DNA from: Pseudomonadota bacterium | Lineage (GTDB): Bacteria; Chloroflexota; UBA5177; JAJPKF01 | NCBI GenBank assembly: GCA_021323865.1 | Contig: JAJPKF010000026.1 | Location: 1 to 64,000, forward strand | Length of the DNA stretch: 64,000 nt | Direction of reading: 5' to 3' | Part shown: positions 1 to 8,830 of the stretch, piece after piece | Numbering within the stretch: position 1 is the stretch's first letter | Layout of the letters: each line of letters starts with the position of its first letter | Notes under the pieces: model-generated | Database searches by the model: none | Seen by the model: only the letters and a program-made list of their open reading frames with translations | Told to the model about the DNA's origin: nothing | Translations under genes and position numbers: made by a program

Positions 1-1
1 C

Positions 2-1876
2 GGCGCTGCCAACAATGCTCGGGCTCGTCGATGCGGTGGCTGCGGGCGCGTCCTGGTTGCCGATGCTCCGGTCACACCGAGTGCCCGTGCCCCACGAGAC
101 TCCAGACGCATCGTGACCGTCGTATTTGCCGACATAGTCGGATATACCGGCCTCGTAGAAAGCTCAGGCGATCGACCGGAACGGCTTCGTGACGTCATGA
201 ATGAGTGTTTCGATGCGCTGGCGGCCGTGGTGGTGACTCATGGAGGCACCGTGGAGAAGTTCATCGGCGACGCCGTTTGCGCGCTCTTCGGTGCGCCCGT
301 GGTGCATGAGGACGACCCCGTGCGGGCGCTGCAGTGCAGTATAGAAATGCAGCAAACTGTCGCGAATCTCGAGCGTCGGCGGCTCGAGCGAGAGAAAGCC
401 GATGCCGATGGGCTTCCGGCGCTTGCCCTCCGAATTGGAGTGAGCACGGGCGAAGTGGTCGGCGGAACGGCCGAACGGGCCGGACAGGAGCACTACTCGG
501 TCACCGGAGATGCGGTCAATACCGCGTCACGACTCCAAGGGCTGGGTGAAGCCGGGCAGATACTGGTTGCCGCAAGCACTGAGCGGCTGAGCCGACACGC
601 CTTCCTGTTCGAATCGGCGGGCGAGGTCAAGCTCAAGGGCAAACGGGCGGCCGTGCCGGTATTCCTCCTGAGGGGCATACGGCCCGATGAGGGTAACTCC
701 GGCCACGCCCTCATCGATCGAAGGACGGAGCTAGAGCACCTGGACTATTGCCTGAACCTCGCGGCCGAGGCCAGCCCTCAGCTGGTGGAGATTGTGGGTG
801 ACGCGGGCGTGGGCAAGTCGGCTCTCGTGAATGCCTTCGCCGACCACGCCGAGACGGCGGTCGTCGTGCGCGGTATCTGTCCCCCGATGGCGGCCGGAGC
901 ACTCGACGCTTTTCAGCGAATTGCCTCCGGCCTGGCGAGCGCCGTGGAGAACCCTGAGGCGCGGTCGGCGGCCCTGGAGGCGCTCGCGAGTGGCGTGTCC
1001 CCCACGGAGGGTGATGTAGGGCTGGACACCATGGCCCATGGCCTGCACCTGGCCATTCGGGATATCTCGCTTCGATGGCCGGTGGTCATCATCGTCGAAG
1101 ATGTCCAGCGGGCCGATCCCGACACCCTCGAGCTAGTCCGCCGGCTTGTGGAGCTCATCTCGCCCGCCGAGCGCCTCATGATCCTGTGGACCCGGCGCAC
1201 CGGGGAAGAGATGCTGCTCGACGGAGACTACGCCACCTCTCTGACCCGCCTGGTTCTCAAGCCGCTGAGCGAGACTGATACGAGGCTGCTTATGACGACA
1301 GTTCTCGACGGCTCTGAGCTGCCGGAAGAGCTACAGGATCTGATCGTCGAACGGTCCGGAGGAAACCCGCTTTACGTCGAGGCGCTGACCACAACTGTGG
1401 TCGAGGACGGGGATTTGCTGAGACGCATGGAGCGCCCGGGCCAGGTCGAGGTCCCCGGGACGGTTCAGGGTCTAATTCAAGCCCGGCTGGATAGTATTCC
1501 TGAGAACGAGCGTCTCGTGCTTCAAGAGGCGGCAGTTGTGGGTCGGGAGTTCGACGCGGCGTTACTGCGGCGTGTGGACCTCTTCGGCGTGGATGTAGAG
1601 TCGTGCCTGGCCGCGCTGGCGCGTCGCGGACTGATCGAGCCGGTTGGTGAATCAACCTACCGCTTTGGACACGTGCTGACCCAGGAGGTGGCCTACGACA
1701 CCATGCTCCAGGGCCTGCGCCAAGAGCTTCATCGGGAGGTCGCCGACGCGCTGGTGGAAATGTCCCCGGATCGGATGTCGGAGCTCGCCCCCGCCCTCGC
1801 CGATCACTACGCGAAGGCCGGCGACACCGATCGAGCCGTCGAAGTGTTGGTGCAGGCAGGACAGGGCGAACAGTGA
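2..1876 (+). CDS. Class III adenylate/guanylate cyclase fused to AAA ATPase (5' partial)
   Basis: Makes a cyclic nucleotide and carries an ATPase module, as in the large cyclase-ATPase signalling proteins of soil bacteria. The frame is open from the left edge: before the GTG at 113 it encodes a Cys-Gly-Gly-Cys knuckle (about 32-43), typical of the zinc ribbon that precedes these cyclases, and the core begins at RRIVTVVFADIVGYT. The true start is therefore left of the window. The two metal-binding aspartates are in VVFADIVGYT and KFIGDAVCALFG. The Walker A is GDAGVGKS and a Walker B-like segment is VVIIVEDVQRAD. It stops after only one TPR-like helix pair, although family members usually carry a long TPR tail, so it looks C-terminally short. 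Its stop overlaps the next GTG (GTGA). Confidence 0.85.
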   Translation, partial: GAANNARARRCGGCGRVLVADAPVTPSARAPRDSRRIVTVVFADIVGYTGLVESSGDRPERLRDVMNECFDALAAVVVTHGGTVEKFIGDAVCALFGAPVVHEDDPVRALQCSIEMQQTVANLERRRLEREKADADGLPALALRIGVSTGEVVGGTAERAGQEHYSVTGDAVNTASRLQGLGEAGQILVAASTERLSRHAFLFESAGEVKLKGKRAAVPVFLLRGIRPDEGNSGHALIDRRTELEHLDYCLNLAAEASPQLVEIVGDAGVGKSALVNAFADHAETAVVVRGICPPMAAGALDAFQRIASGLASAVENPEARSAALEALASGVSPTEGDVGLDTMAHGLHLAIRDISLRWPVVIIVEDVQRADPDTLELVRRLVELISPAERLMILWTRRTGEEMLLDGDYATSLTRLVLKPLSETDTRLLMTTVLDGSELPEELQDLIVERSGGNPLYVEALTTTVVEDGDLLRRMERPGQVEVPGTVQGLIQARLDSIPENERLVLQEAAVVGREFDAALLRRVDLFGVDVESCLAALARRGLIEPVGESTYRFGHVLTQEVAYDTMLQGLRQELHREVADALVEMSPDRMSELAPALADHYAKAGDTDRAVEVLVQAGQGEQ

Positions 1877-2571
1877 CGACACAAGCGCCGGCGACGGCCC
1901 AATCGCATGAGACGACTCGGGGTCGAGGAATCGGTGCGGTGATCTTCGATATGGACGGCGTGCTGCTCGACAGCGAGCCGCTGCACTACCAGGCGCTGTC
2001 GGAGCTGCTGGCCTCGGAGGGACACAGCTGGAGTGAAGAGGACAACCGGTCGGTTTTGGGAACCACCGTCCCTGAGACATTCCGCCAGGTCTCCGAGCGC
2101 TTTCACATCGTCGACTCGATGGACCTGCTGATCGATCGCTATGACGAGGCCATCCTTCGTGTCTTGAGCAGAGGTCTCGAGCCGGCCGCCGGTGTTCGAG
2201 AGCTACTCGACCGCTTGCGAGCACGGCAGATACCGGTGTCGGTTGCTTCGTCCTCCCGGCGGTCCTGGATCACCGCGACGCTTCGATCGCTGAAGCTGGA
2301 CGACCAATTCGAAGTCGTCGTATCCGGGGACGATGTCGTCAACGGCAAGCCGGCACCGGACATCTATCTGCTTGCGGCGGAGCGCATGGGCGTCACTCCG
2401 AAGGCATGTCTCGCGATCGAGGATGCCCCCAACGGTATCGCCTCCGCCAAGGCTGCGGGCATGAAGGTGGTGGCCGTTCGAACTCCCTACACCGAAGGTC
2501 TCGACCTGGGAGAAGCGGACGTGATCGTGGATGATTTGACGGAGCTTGACCCCCTCACGCTCCTGGGCTGA
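1873..2571 (+). CDS. HAD-superfamily phosphatase/phosphoglucomutase-like hydrolase
   Basis: A 232-residue HAD hydrolase of the beta-phosphoglucomutase/phosphatase branch, expected in the cytosol acting on a small phosphorylated metabolite. The nucleophile motif is FDMDGVLLDSEPLH near residue 26, motif II is the Ser in SVASSSRRSW, the motif III lysine is in VVNGKPAPDIYL, and the final motif is CLAIEDAPNGIASAKAAGM, so the catalytic set is complete. A small helical cap lies between motifs I and II. The GTG start shares bases with the TGA of the cyclase gene (GTGA), implying translational coupling. The first ~20 residues before the core have no clear role. The substrate cannot be read from sequence. 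Confidence 0.85.
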   Translation: MTTQAPATAQSHETTRGRGIGAVIFDMDGVLLDSEPLHYQALSELLASEGHSWSEEDNRSVLGTTVPETFRQVSERFHIVDSMDLLIDRYDEAILRVLSRGLEPAAGVRELLDRLRARQIPVSVASSSRRSWITATLRSLKLDDQFEVVVSGDDVVNGKPAPDIYLLAAERMGVTPKACLAIEDAPNGIASAKAAGMKVVAVRTPYTEGLDLGEADVIVDDLTELDPLTLLG

Positions 2572-2612
2572 CACCTGGTTCGCTTACTCGGTGTCGCTCC
2601 GTAGCATGGAAG

Positions 2613-3845
2613 GTGGGTTCGGAAGCGCGACGGGCAGGTACTGATGAGCGCGTGAGCGAAAGCCGCGGGAGCGGCTGGAAGCGTCTGAATCGGGAACACA
2701 TGGTGCTGGTCGCACTCCTGACCCTGGTCCCCTTGACATTCCTGGGCGCCGAGCTCGCGTGGCCCGCTCCGCTGCAGTTCTTTCTGGCTGTCGGAGCGGT
2801 GATTCCGCTCGCCGGCTTCATCGGAGCCGCAACCGAAGCGCTTGCGGAGTCTCTGGGAACCAAGGTCGGCGGTCTGCTGAATGCCACCTTCGGGAATGCA
2901 CCCGATCTATTGGTCGGCATTTTCGGTGTCCAACGGGGACTGATTCCGCTCGTCAAGGCAACACTCGTAGGGGCAATGATCAGCAATTCCGCCCTGATCA
3001 TGGGTCTCTGCTACATCGTGGCCGGGTTGCTTCATCGACGCCCGCGATTCAAGCGAGACGAGGCGGGCCACCACAGCGTGCTGATGATGCTCACGTTGGC
3101 GGCGGTGCTGTTCCCATCGGTGGCGGTGTTCGGGGGCTGTCCCGCCAGCCGCGCCTGTGTGACGTCCGGCGGCACCGTCCTGCATATCAGCGTTGGTATC
3201 GCCGTTGTCCTGCTGCTCGCCTACGTGGCCTATGTGCTCTACGGCATCTTCGGCATCGAATGGCTGCGACGCGACGGAAACGGACGTGACGTGCAATTTC
3301 TCGCCGACCAGGCAAGTAGTGGGGAAGGGCCCGGATGGCCTCTGTGGGTGAGTCTTTTAGTCTTGGCGCTTGCCACCGCGGCTCTCATTCCCGTCACCGA
3401 CATCCTGACGGCCAGTGTCGTGCCGGTCACGGCGGTGCTTGGATGGACGCAAGTGTTCGTTGGTATGATCATCGTCGCCAACGCCGGCAACGTTGCCGAG
3501 GGCTATGCAGCCGTCCGTTTCGCTGCCGTAAAGCCGCCCGAGCCGGACCCCGAATCGGGTCGAGGATCAGGTCTCGACCTGGCTCTCGGGATCGCATCGG
3601 CGTCTTCGATACAGATCGCTACCTTTGTGGCCCCGCTGGTGGTCATCTACAGCTTGTTTGGCCACAGCATGTCGCTGGTCTTCAGCCCGGTCGAAATCGC
3701 GATCCTCGGTCTGCTGGTCATCATCTTTGCCTACATCGCTCACGACGGAGAGAGCAACTGGCTGGAGGGCGCTCAGCTCCTTGCTCTCTATGCCATGGCG
3801 GCGATCGTCTTCTTCGCCCTACCGGTGTCCGCCTTTCACGTCTGA
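2613..3845 (+). CDS. cax: Calcium/proton (cation) exchanger, CAX family
   Basis: An inner-membrane antiporter expected to export Ca2+ in exchange for protons. About eleven hydrophobic segments are visible. The two CaCA repeats are clear: the first has GFIGAATEALAESLG followed by LNATFGNAPDLL, and the second has VGMIIVANAGNVAEGYAAV, which carry the conserved Glu and Asn of the ion pathway. Length (about 400 residues) is normal. The start is uncertain: the GTG at 2613 has GGAAG directly against it, and an in-frame GTG at 2652 would give MSESRGSGWKRLNREHMVL, which fits family N-termini at least as well. It stands alone between the HAD gene and the convergent tad operon. Confidence 0.87.
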   Translation: MGSEARRAGTDERVSESRGSGWKRLNREHMVLVALLTLVPLTFLGAELAWPAPLQFFLAVGAVIPLAGFIGAATEALAESLGTKVGGLLNATFGNAPDLLVGIFGVQRGLIPLVKATLVGAMISNSALIMGLCYIVAGLLHRRPRFKRDEAGHHSVLMMLTLAAVLFPSVAVFGGCPASRACVTSGGTVLHISVGIAVVLLLAYVAYVLYGIFGIEWLRRDGNGRDVQFLADQASSGEGPGWPLWVSLLVLALATAALIPVTDILTASVVPVTAVLGWTQVFVGMIIVANAGNVAEGYAAVRFAAVKPPEPDPESGRGSGLDLALGIASASSIQIATFVAPLVVIYSLFGHSMSLVFSPVEIAILGLLVIIFAYIAHDGESNWLEGAQLLALYAMAAIVFFALPVSAFHV

Positions 3846-3871
3846 TCGCCCTGCCGGCTTCGCAGGCTCGA

Positions 3872-4726
3872 TCAGCAGTTCGGGTCGGAGTTGCCCACGC
3901 CCTTCCAGGAGGTGGTGGTCGTCCACGCGCTTCCGTCGGTAAACACCGCGATGATGTGGAAGCAGTCACGGCCAACCGAGCTGCCCACGTCGACGGTGGT
4001 ACTGGTGACGGGGGTTCCGCCCAGCTCGGCGGGCACCGGATCGGCATAAATGTAGTTTCCGCTGGAGCCGAAGGAGATATCGTAGTGGCCGAGGGCCGAT
4101 ACATTGTTGGGGGGCGTCCAGGTCAAGGTAAAGTTCTCGCAGCTTTGCGTACAGCCCTCGGTCGGCGAGGCGGAGGCGTTCGACGGTGGGCCCTCGGGGA
4201 CGACGGTTGGGGTTGGCGCGGGCGTGGCGGGTGGACCGGGTGTCGCCGTGGCGCTGCTGGGTGTCGGAGATGTCGGGGGGATGACGAACTGCGTCGTACT
4301 GCTGGAGCTGATGTTGAACGGCCCGATGCCCAAAAGCGCTGTCGTGAAGGGCTGGAAGTGGCTGCTCATCGCCACCGACATGGGTATCCCTGGGCTGCAG
4401 GTCGTCCCATCGCCGCACTCAATGGTGACCGAGGCGGAGACGTTGCTGCTGGAGAGCCCGGGGGCCATGTGCAGACCGAGAACGTAGCTCTTGACCGCCT
4501 CGAGACAATTGGAATTGTCGAAGGATGCATAGTAGCAGGGAGAGTTGGAGTCCGAGAGGTACTCGTTGAGGGCGTAATGCGACGCTTCCCGCGAGAGGTT
4601 CGAGAGCGCATTGTAGGTATAGGCCGCCCGGCCCATGTCCATGGCTCCGAGTAGGAATGAGAGGAGTACGACGATAGAGATGGCTCCCTCGATCAGGGCC
4701 TGACCCGACTCACTGCGTCGTCTCAT
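3872..4726 (-). CDS. TadE-like pseudopilin with Pro/Thr linker and C-terminal extracellular domain
   Basis: Third gene of a leftward tad-type operon. The N-terminus MRRRSESGQALIEGAISIVVLL shows the GQ-E signature and single hydrophobic helix of TadE-like minor pilins. A disulfide-capable middle part is followed by a linker rich in Thr, Pro and Ala, then about 100 residues resembling a fibronectin type III fold (FTLTWTPPNN, HYDISFGSSGN) with several cysteines. I chose ATG 4726 because it overlaps the stop of the upstream gene (ATGA); the longer frame back to 4795 would overlap that gene by 73 nt. No Tad ATPase or secretin is in the window, so its assembly partners must lie elsewhere. Confidence 0.72.
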   Translation of the reverse strand: MRRRSESGQALIEGAISIVVLLSFLLGAMDMGRAAYTYNALSNLSREASHYALNEYLSDSNSPCYYASFDNSNCLEAVKSYVLGLHMAPGLSSSNVSASVTIECGDGTTCSPGIPMSVAMSSHFQPFTTALLGIGPFNISSSSTTQFVIPPTSPTPSSATATPGPPATPAPTPTVVPEGPPSNASASPTEGCTQSCENFTLTWTPPNNVSALGHYDISFGSSGNYIYADPVPAELGGTPVTSTTVDVGSSVGRDCFHIIAVFTDGSAWTTTTSWKGVGNSDPNC

Positions 4727-5163
4727 CGCGTCGCCTCTGCGCTGGTGACCGCGGGCAGGGTCAGTGGGTTGGAGAAGCCGGGAATCAGAGACCATGGGCC
4801 CCAGAAGGTGAATTTGTACTGCATGCTCACCTGGACGATCTGCTGACCCGTGTAGTCGGGCGTTGAGGGGTTCTGGAGGGTCACCTGTAGGTTGGTGACG
4901 TTGCTTGCATCAATCAGCCCTTCCTGCACCACCTGGCTCTTCACCAGTGACACGAGCCCGGCCTGGTTGCCGCTGTACTGGCTGTAATACTCTGCGGCGA
5001 TCTTGGCTCCCTCATGGGTTGCGTTGGTCAGACCCTCCTCGGCCCCATAGAGGCGAGCCATATCCACGACTCCCAGCACGACAAGCGTCAGTACCGAGAG
5101 CACGAGCGCAAGCTCGACGATCGATTGGCCTCGCTCTCGCCGGCGGCCCGGATGGCCGCCCAT
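4723..5163 (-). CDS. TadE-like pilus assembly protein
   Basis: A 146-residue TadE-family protein: RERGQSIVELALVLSVLTLV is the GQ..VE signature leading into the single transmembrane helix, followed by VVDMARLYGAEEGLTNATHEGA, the usual amphipathic start of the exported part. TadE proteins are minor components of Flp/Tad pili or related secretion systems. Its ATG overlaps the TGA of the upstream tadG-like gene by one base (TGATG), and its own TGA overlaps the next ATG, so the three genes form a tightly coupled operon. Confidence 0.8.
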   Translation of the reverse strand: MGGHPGRRRERGQSIVELALVLSVLTLVVLGVVDMARLYGAEEGLTNATHEGAKIAAEYYSQYSGNQAGLVSLVKSQVVQEGLIDASNVTNLQVTLQNPSTPDYTGQQIVQVSMQYKFTFWGPWSLIPGFSNPLTLPAVTSAEATR

Positions 5164-6308
5164 CAGTTGGTATTGCCGATGACCGGCGTCGGCGGAGGAG
5201 TGCTGGTGGGGGTTGGCGAGTTGCTCCCCTCGTTGAGCTGACCCGCGTCGACGTGCATGATCGTTCCGCAGACCCCGTTCGTACTCGTCTGCAGATAGCT
5301 GGGCGAGCTTGGACAGGCCGATAAGACCTGAATGGTGGCCAGGCCGATTCGGCTCATGATGTTCTCGCTGCCCTGGTGGCTAATGGTATCCACCACGACC
5401 ACCTGGACATACGTACCCGGTTGGATGCCCGCCGCCGGATTCCCGTGGGCGCCGTTTGGCCCGGTGCAGGAGCTGGTCAGAGGAAGCTGGAAGCACTGCG
5501 GGTCGGCCATTCCCTTGAAGTTCTGGGTGGCATTGTACTCGCAGGGGTTGCAGTTGGTCTGTACGTCGCTGCCGGAATTCCAGCCGCTATCGGCAAAGAA
5601 GACGACCGGGTCTCCCACGACCAGAATGTGGCCGTCGGCTCGCTGGCCGCCCCAAATGGTGAAGCCTTCACCGGAGCCCAGGTCCCAGGGCGCGGGTGTG
5701 GGAGTGGCCGAGCTACCCCCCGACCCCGGACCGTCGGCGGCCTGCAGAGACACTTGACCGGCGCTGCCTGTGGCGGAGGCGGCAATCTGCGCCGCGCCGA
5801 TGATGGGCACCTTCGAGAACAGGGTCCTTCGGGATGTCGTTACCTTCACGTGGATGCATGTTGCTCCCGAGGGAGGCGATCCGCCCACGGACCCGACGTA
5901 TTGATTGGAGCTCAGTGGGGTGCAAGAGCTACTTCCGTCTGGATAGCTGCCGTACTCGGCATCGACGTACGCCTTGGTGCTGTCGGTCCCCGGCTGGGGG
6001 TTTGTAGATGAGAGGAACACCACCGCCGACGAGTTCCACCCGGCCGCGTTGAGTACGTGGAGGATCGACGATTGGATAGCGGAGTCCGACGCGCCGACCA
6101 GCATGGCCTTCTCCCCGGCGATCGAGGCCGCGTCGGCGGCGTTCTGATTCGTCCGTCGCTCCAGGTAGCCCTGACCCAGATCCACGCCAAGGGCCAGGAA
6201 GCCTACGAGCACGGTCAACGAAATGGAGAGCATGACGACCGCTTGGCCGCGTTCGAAACGGGAGACGTTCACGCATCCACTGTGCCCGGGGCGCCGATAT
6301 CCGGCCAC
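5163..6308 (-). CDS. TadG-like protein (Flp pilus-assembly TadG N-terminal family)
   Basis: First gene of the tad-type operon. RFERGQAVVMLSISLTVLVG followed by GVDLGQGYLERRTNQNAADA is the hallmark of TadG N-terminal domains, with one membrane helix and the bulk of the protein outside. The exported part has CxxC-like pairs (for example QTNCNPCEYN), a Thr/Pro linker near residue 205 and a Thr-Pro-rich C-terminus (NSPTPTSTPPPTPV). The start could be the GTG at 6308 or the GTG at 6272 (giving MNVSRFERGQ); neither has a strong ribosome site. It probably contributes to an adhesive or cell-surface structure together with the two TadE-like proteins downstream. Confidence 0.78.
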   Translation of the reverse strand: MAGYRRPGHSGCVNVSRFERGQAVVMLSISLTVLVGFLALGVDLGQGYLERRTNQNAADAASIAGEKAMLVGASDSAIQSSILHVLNAAGWNSSAVVFLSSTNPQPGTDSTKAYVDAEYGSYPDGSSSCTPLSSNQYVGSVGGSPPSGATCIHVKVTTSRRTLFSKVPIIGAAQIAASATGSAGQVSLQAADGPGSGGSSATPTPAPWDLGSGEGFTIWGGQRADGHILVVGDPVVFFADSGWNSGSDVQTNCNPCEYNATQNFKGMADPQCFQLPLTSSCTGPNGAHGNPAAGIQPGTYVQVVVVDTISHQGSENIMSRIGLATIQVLSACPSSPSYLQTSTNGVCGTIMHVDAGQLNEGSNSPTPTSTPPPTPVIGNTN

Positions 6309-6407
6309 GGTCTGTCAGTAGCGGCCCGACCGTCCTATTGGTTGGGACTGGTTGGACCGTCCGGGCTAGCCCGTTTCAGGCCGCCATGGCTTCCCGAACG
6401 ATCTCGG

Positions 6408-6668
6408 TCAGCCGACCCCCTCCGACTCAACGTGCACGGGCTCCGGGGGAAGGTGGGCCGTACGCGTTTCCACCATACCCTGCTCGGCGGACAGCCGCCG
6501 CTCCTGAGCCGCGAAGCTTTCCTGGTAGACAAAGCAGACGGTTATGGTCCCATCCGGCTGCTGACTGTGGCTCATGAAGTGAATATCAGCCCCCTGCTGA
6601 ATCCACTCGCTGATCGCCTCATCCAGCTCGGAGCCGAGGCCGCTGAAATGTCGAAACCGCATGGGCAT
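6408..6668 (-). CDS. Small conserved-looking protein of unknown function
   Basis: I do not recognise this gene with certainty. The ATG at 6668 (second ATG at 6662) is preceded by AGAGG at a short distance and gives an 86-residue protein beginning MPMRFRHFSGLGSELDEA. It contains a helix (ELDEAISEWIQQ), then a beta strand pattern (DIHFMSHSQ, TITVCFVYQ) that recalls the short Cse60-type sporulation proteins, but the match is only by general layout. The C-terminal 30 residues are acidic and probably disordered. It is transcribed away from the VanW gene. An upstream extension to 6902 exists but looks like random codon use. Confidence 0.45.
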   Translation of the reverse strand: MPMRFRHFSGLGSELDEAISEWIQQGADIHFMSHSQQPDGTITVCFVYQESFAAQERRLSAEQGMVETRTAHLPPEPVHVESEGVG

Positions 6669-6796
6669 GGACCTCTTGATGGAAGCGCCGTTTGGACCAT
6701 TGTAGGTGTGCGTGGACCGGGATAGACTCGGTTGAAAAGCTGCCCGAGAGACGTCATGCACACTGTTGCTCCCGCGCGGGATCCGCGTTTGCCCTG

Positions 6797-8818
6797 ATGG
6801 CCCTTCGTCGCGCCGTGGTCCGCGCAGGCGCCATTCCCTCGGGGCTGATGGGCAGCCGGCGACGGGTTGCGTCTCGTCTACGGCCGCGGACGATCGAGCC
6901 ACAGTCCAAGCGATCGCTGCCCGCCGAGGCTGGGGTACCGCGTTCCGTGCCCAAACGAAGGGTGTTTCGACATCACCGCGTGACCATCATCAGCTACGCC
7001 TTCATCCTGATTGCCGCGGCCGTTATCTTTGGCGTCAGCTACACCACATATGCCTTTTCGAGGTACCAGGGCGTCGTCCTGCCCGGAGTCTACGTCAGCA
7101 ACCTGCCCCTCGGCAGCGACTCTTGGACCGAGGCTCAGTACGCGGTGTTGACTCGTCTGGCGGCCATGCATGAGGTGCCCTTTGTCTTTACTTGGGACGG
7201 CCATCGGTACAAGGCAACCGCCCGTCAGCTCAACATCAGCTATGACGTCAACACGACCATCGACAACGCTTACTCGATCGGGCGCTCCGCCGATTTTTGG
7301 CGGAACCTCTTTGATCGCCTGCCCCTGCATCGACACTTCACCATCGGGCTGATCACCCATGTGTCTCCGTACCGGCTCAAGGCATGGGTTCAGCGAAGGC
7401 TCGTCGATCGGATCCACAAGCCCTTCGTTAACGCTACGCTTGTGGTCTCGGGCGATCGCGTCGTGGTCCAGAGCAGCTCGAACGGCTACCGCGTAAGTGC
7501 CTCCGCGGCTCTTCGGGACATCGAGAGCAGCCTTGGCTCACTCAGAGTCCGCCGATTCGACGTCCCGCTGGTCTACCGGAAGCCCGCAGTAAGCGATAGC
7601 CTCGCCTCGAGCGTCAGCTCTCGGGTCAATACGTTCCTCGGGGATCCTCCCGTGATGAGGATCGGTGGTCGGCGAATTCTCGTGCCGGCTCGAACACTGG
7701 CCAGCATGCTGTCCTTTAGCGACGTGGTTCATGCCGGCTCCGCGAGCGTGGCCATGCACATCGATACCACCGCTCTCCGTGGGTACGTCGCGGGTCTGGC
7801 TCAGTGCTGCGACGTGACGGCCGAGAATGCCAATCTGGTCTTCGCGGGCGATAGGGTAATCACCGTTTCGCCGCGACGAGTTGGGCGAGCGATGGATCAG
7901 GGCACCGCATACACGCGACTGCTGCACGCCGTCAAGTTGCTCACGCCGCACGCCCTGGTTCACGTGCCCGTGCGCCGGGTGCCGCCTCCAGTCAGCAGCA
8001 GCCAGCCGGCTTCCCTGGGAATCAACAGCTTCCTGGCCGAGGGATCCACCGGGGTCTCCAGCTCGAGCAGCATCCGCCTGGCCGACCTGGCCCAGATCGT
8101 GTTGCAGCTGAACTCCTCTGCTCCAGTTGGGCCCGGCCAGGACCTCTCCTTCAACACGCTGGCGGGCACGGGATGGCCGCCCGCCTACTACGACGACACG
8201 GTGGTGCGATCGGGAGGCTTTGATGTGCCGGGTACCGGTGGAGCGGCGGAACAAGCAGCAACCACCTTCTTTCGAGCCGGCTACTTGGCGGGCCTACCCA
8301 TCGTCGAACGACATGCTCCGCCGTACCGTGTTCCCTGGTACAGTCCGGCGGGTCTCGATGCCACTGTCTCTCAGGTTGGCCAGGACGTCAGCTTCAGGAA
8401 CACCACTGGGGGCTTCCTTCTCGTGCGAGCCCGCCTCAATCCAGTCGCCCAGAAGCTGAGCATCTATCTCTATGGCCGGAGGACAGGCTGGAAGGTGACC
8501 CTGGGCAAGGTGAGCGAAACGAATAGGATTCCGGCCGGCCCTCCCCGCATGGTTCACGATCCCAGTCTGCCCAAGGGGATCAGGCGGACCGCACAATACC
8601 CCGAGCCTGGTGGCACCTACACGGTGACTCGGGTCATCCGCCGGCCGGGCCGCCATGGCTCGCCGGGTTCGGACCGGCTGACAACGCAATACCAGCCTCG
8701 GCCTGCAGTCATTCTGGTCGGCACGGGCGGCTCGGGATTGGGTCACAATCCTACGCCGACGGCATCACCGACCGCGACTTCCACGCCGACACCGACGCCC
8801 ACGGCAACCAAGCCGTAG
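6797..8818 (+). CDS. VanW-like membrane-anchored cell-wall protein
   Basis: A bitopic protein of about 673 residues: a basic N-terminus, one transmembrane helix (VTIISYAFILIAAAVIFG), then a long extracellular region. Two copies of a peptidoglycan-binding-type repeat (roughly residues 90-230 and 230-390) precede a VanW domain (about 420-570) with LGINSFLAEGSTG, GQDLSFN and LPIVERHAPPYRVPWYSPAG. After it comes a G5-like strand-rich stretch and a Thr/Pro-rich tail (PTPTASPTATSTPTPTPT). VanW proteins are found near the cell wall in Gram-positive-type bacteria, but their reaction is unknown. ATG 6797 is preferred over the earlier start at 6692, which would add a Cys-rich non-conserved leader. Confidence 0.82.
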   Translation: MALRRAVVRAGAIPSGLMGSRRRVASRLRPRTIEPQSKRSLPAEAGVPRSVPKRRVFRHHRVTIISYAFILIAAAVIFGVSYTTYAFSRYQGVVLPGVYVSNLPLGSDSWTEAQYAVLTRLAAMHEVPFVFTWDGHRYKATARQLNISYDVNTTIDNAYSIGRSADFWRNLFDRLPLHRHFTIGLITHVSPYRLKAWVQRRLVDRIHKPFVNATLVVSGDRVVVQSSSNGYRVSASAALRDIESSLGSLRVRRFDVPLVYRKPAVSDSLASSVSSRVNTFLGDPPVMRIGGRRILVPARTLASMLSFSDVVHAGSASVAMHIDTTALRGYVAGLAQCCDVTAENANLVFAGDRVITVSPRRVGRAMDQGTAYTRLLHAVKLLTPHALVHVPVRRVPPPVSSSQPASLGINSFLAEGSTGVSSSSSIRLADLAQIVLQLNSSAPVGPGQDLSFNTLAGTGWPPAYYDDTVVRSGGFDVPGTGGAAEQAATTFFRAGYLAGLPIVERHAPPYRVPWYSPAGLDATVSQVGQDVSFRNTTGGFLLVRARLNPVAQKLSIYLYGRRTGWKVTLGKVSETNRIPAGPPRMVHDPSLPKGIRRTAQYPEPGGTYTVTRVIRRPGRHGSPGSDRLTTQYQPRPAVILVGTGGSGLGHNPTPTASPTATSTPTPTPTATKP

Positions 8819-8830
8819 GCCTAACCGAGA

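Noticed and set aside
3335..4654. Long plus-strand frame of 439 codons
   Set aside because: It continues from inside the CAX gene in another frame and lies opposite the TadE-like gene; composition is Arg/Gly-rich with no domain, while the overlapping frames show clear families.
8740..8815. Low-complexity CCGACG/ACGCC repeat as a CRISPR or DNA repeat
   Set aside because: It simply encodes the Thr-Pro tail of the VanW protein; there are no spacers or even repeat lengths.
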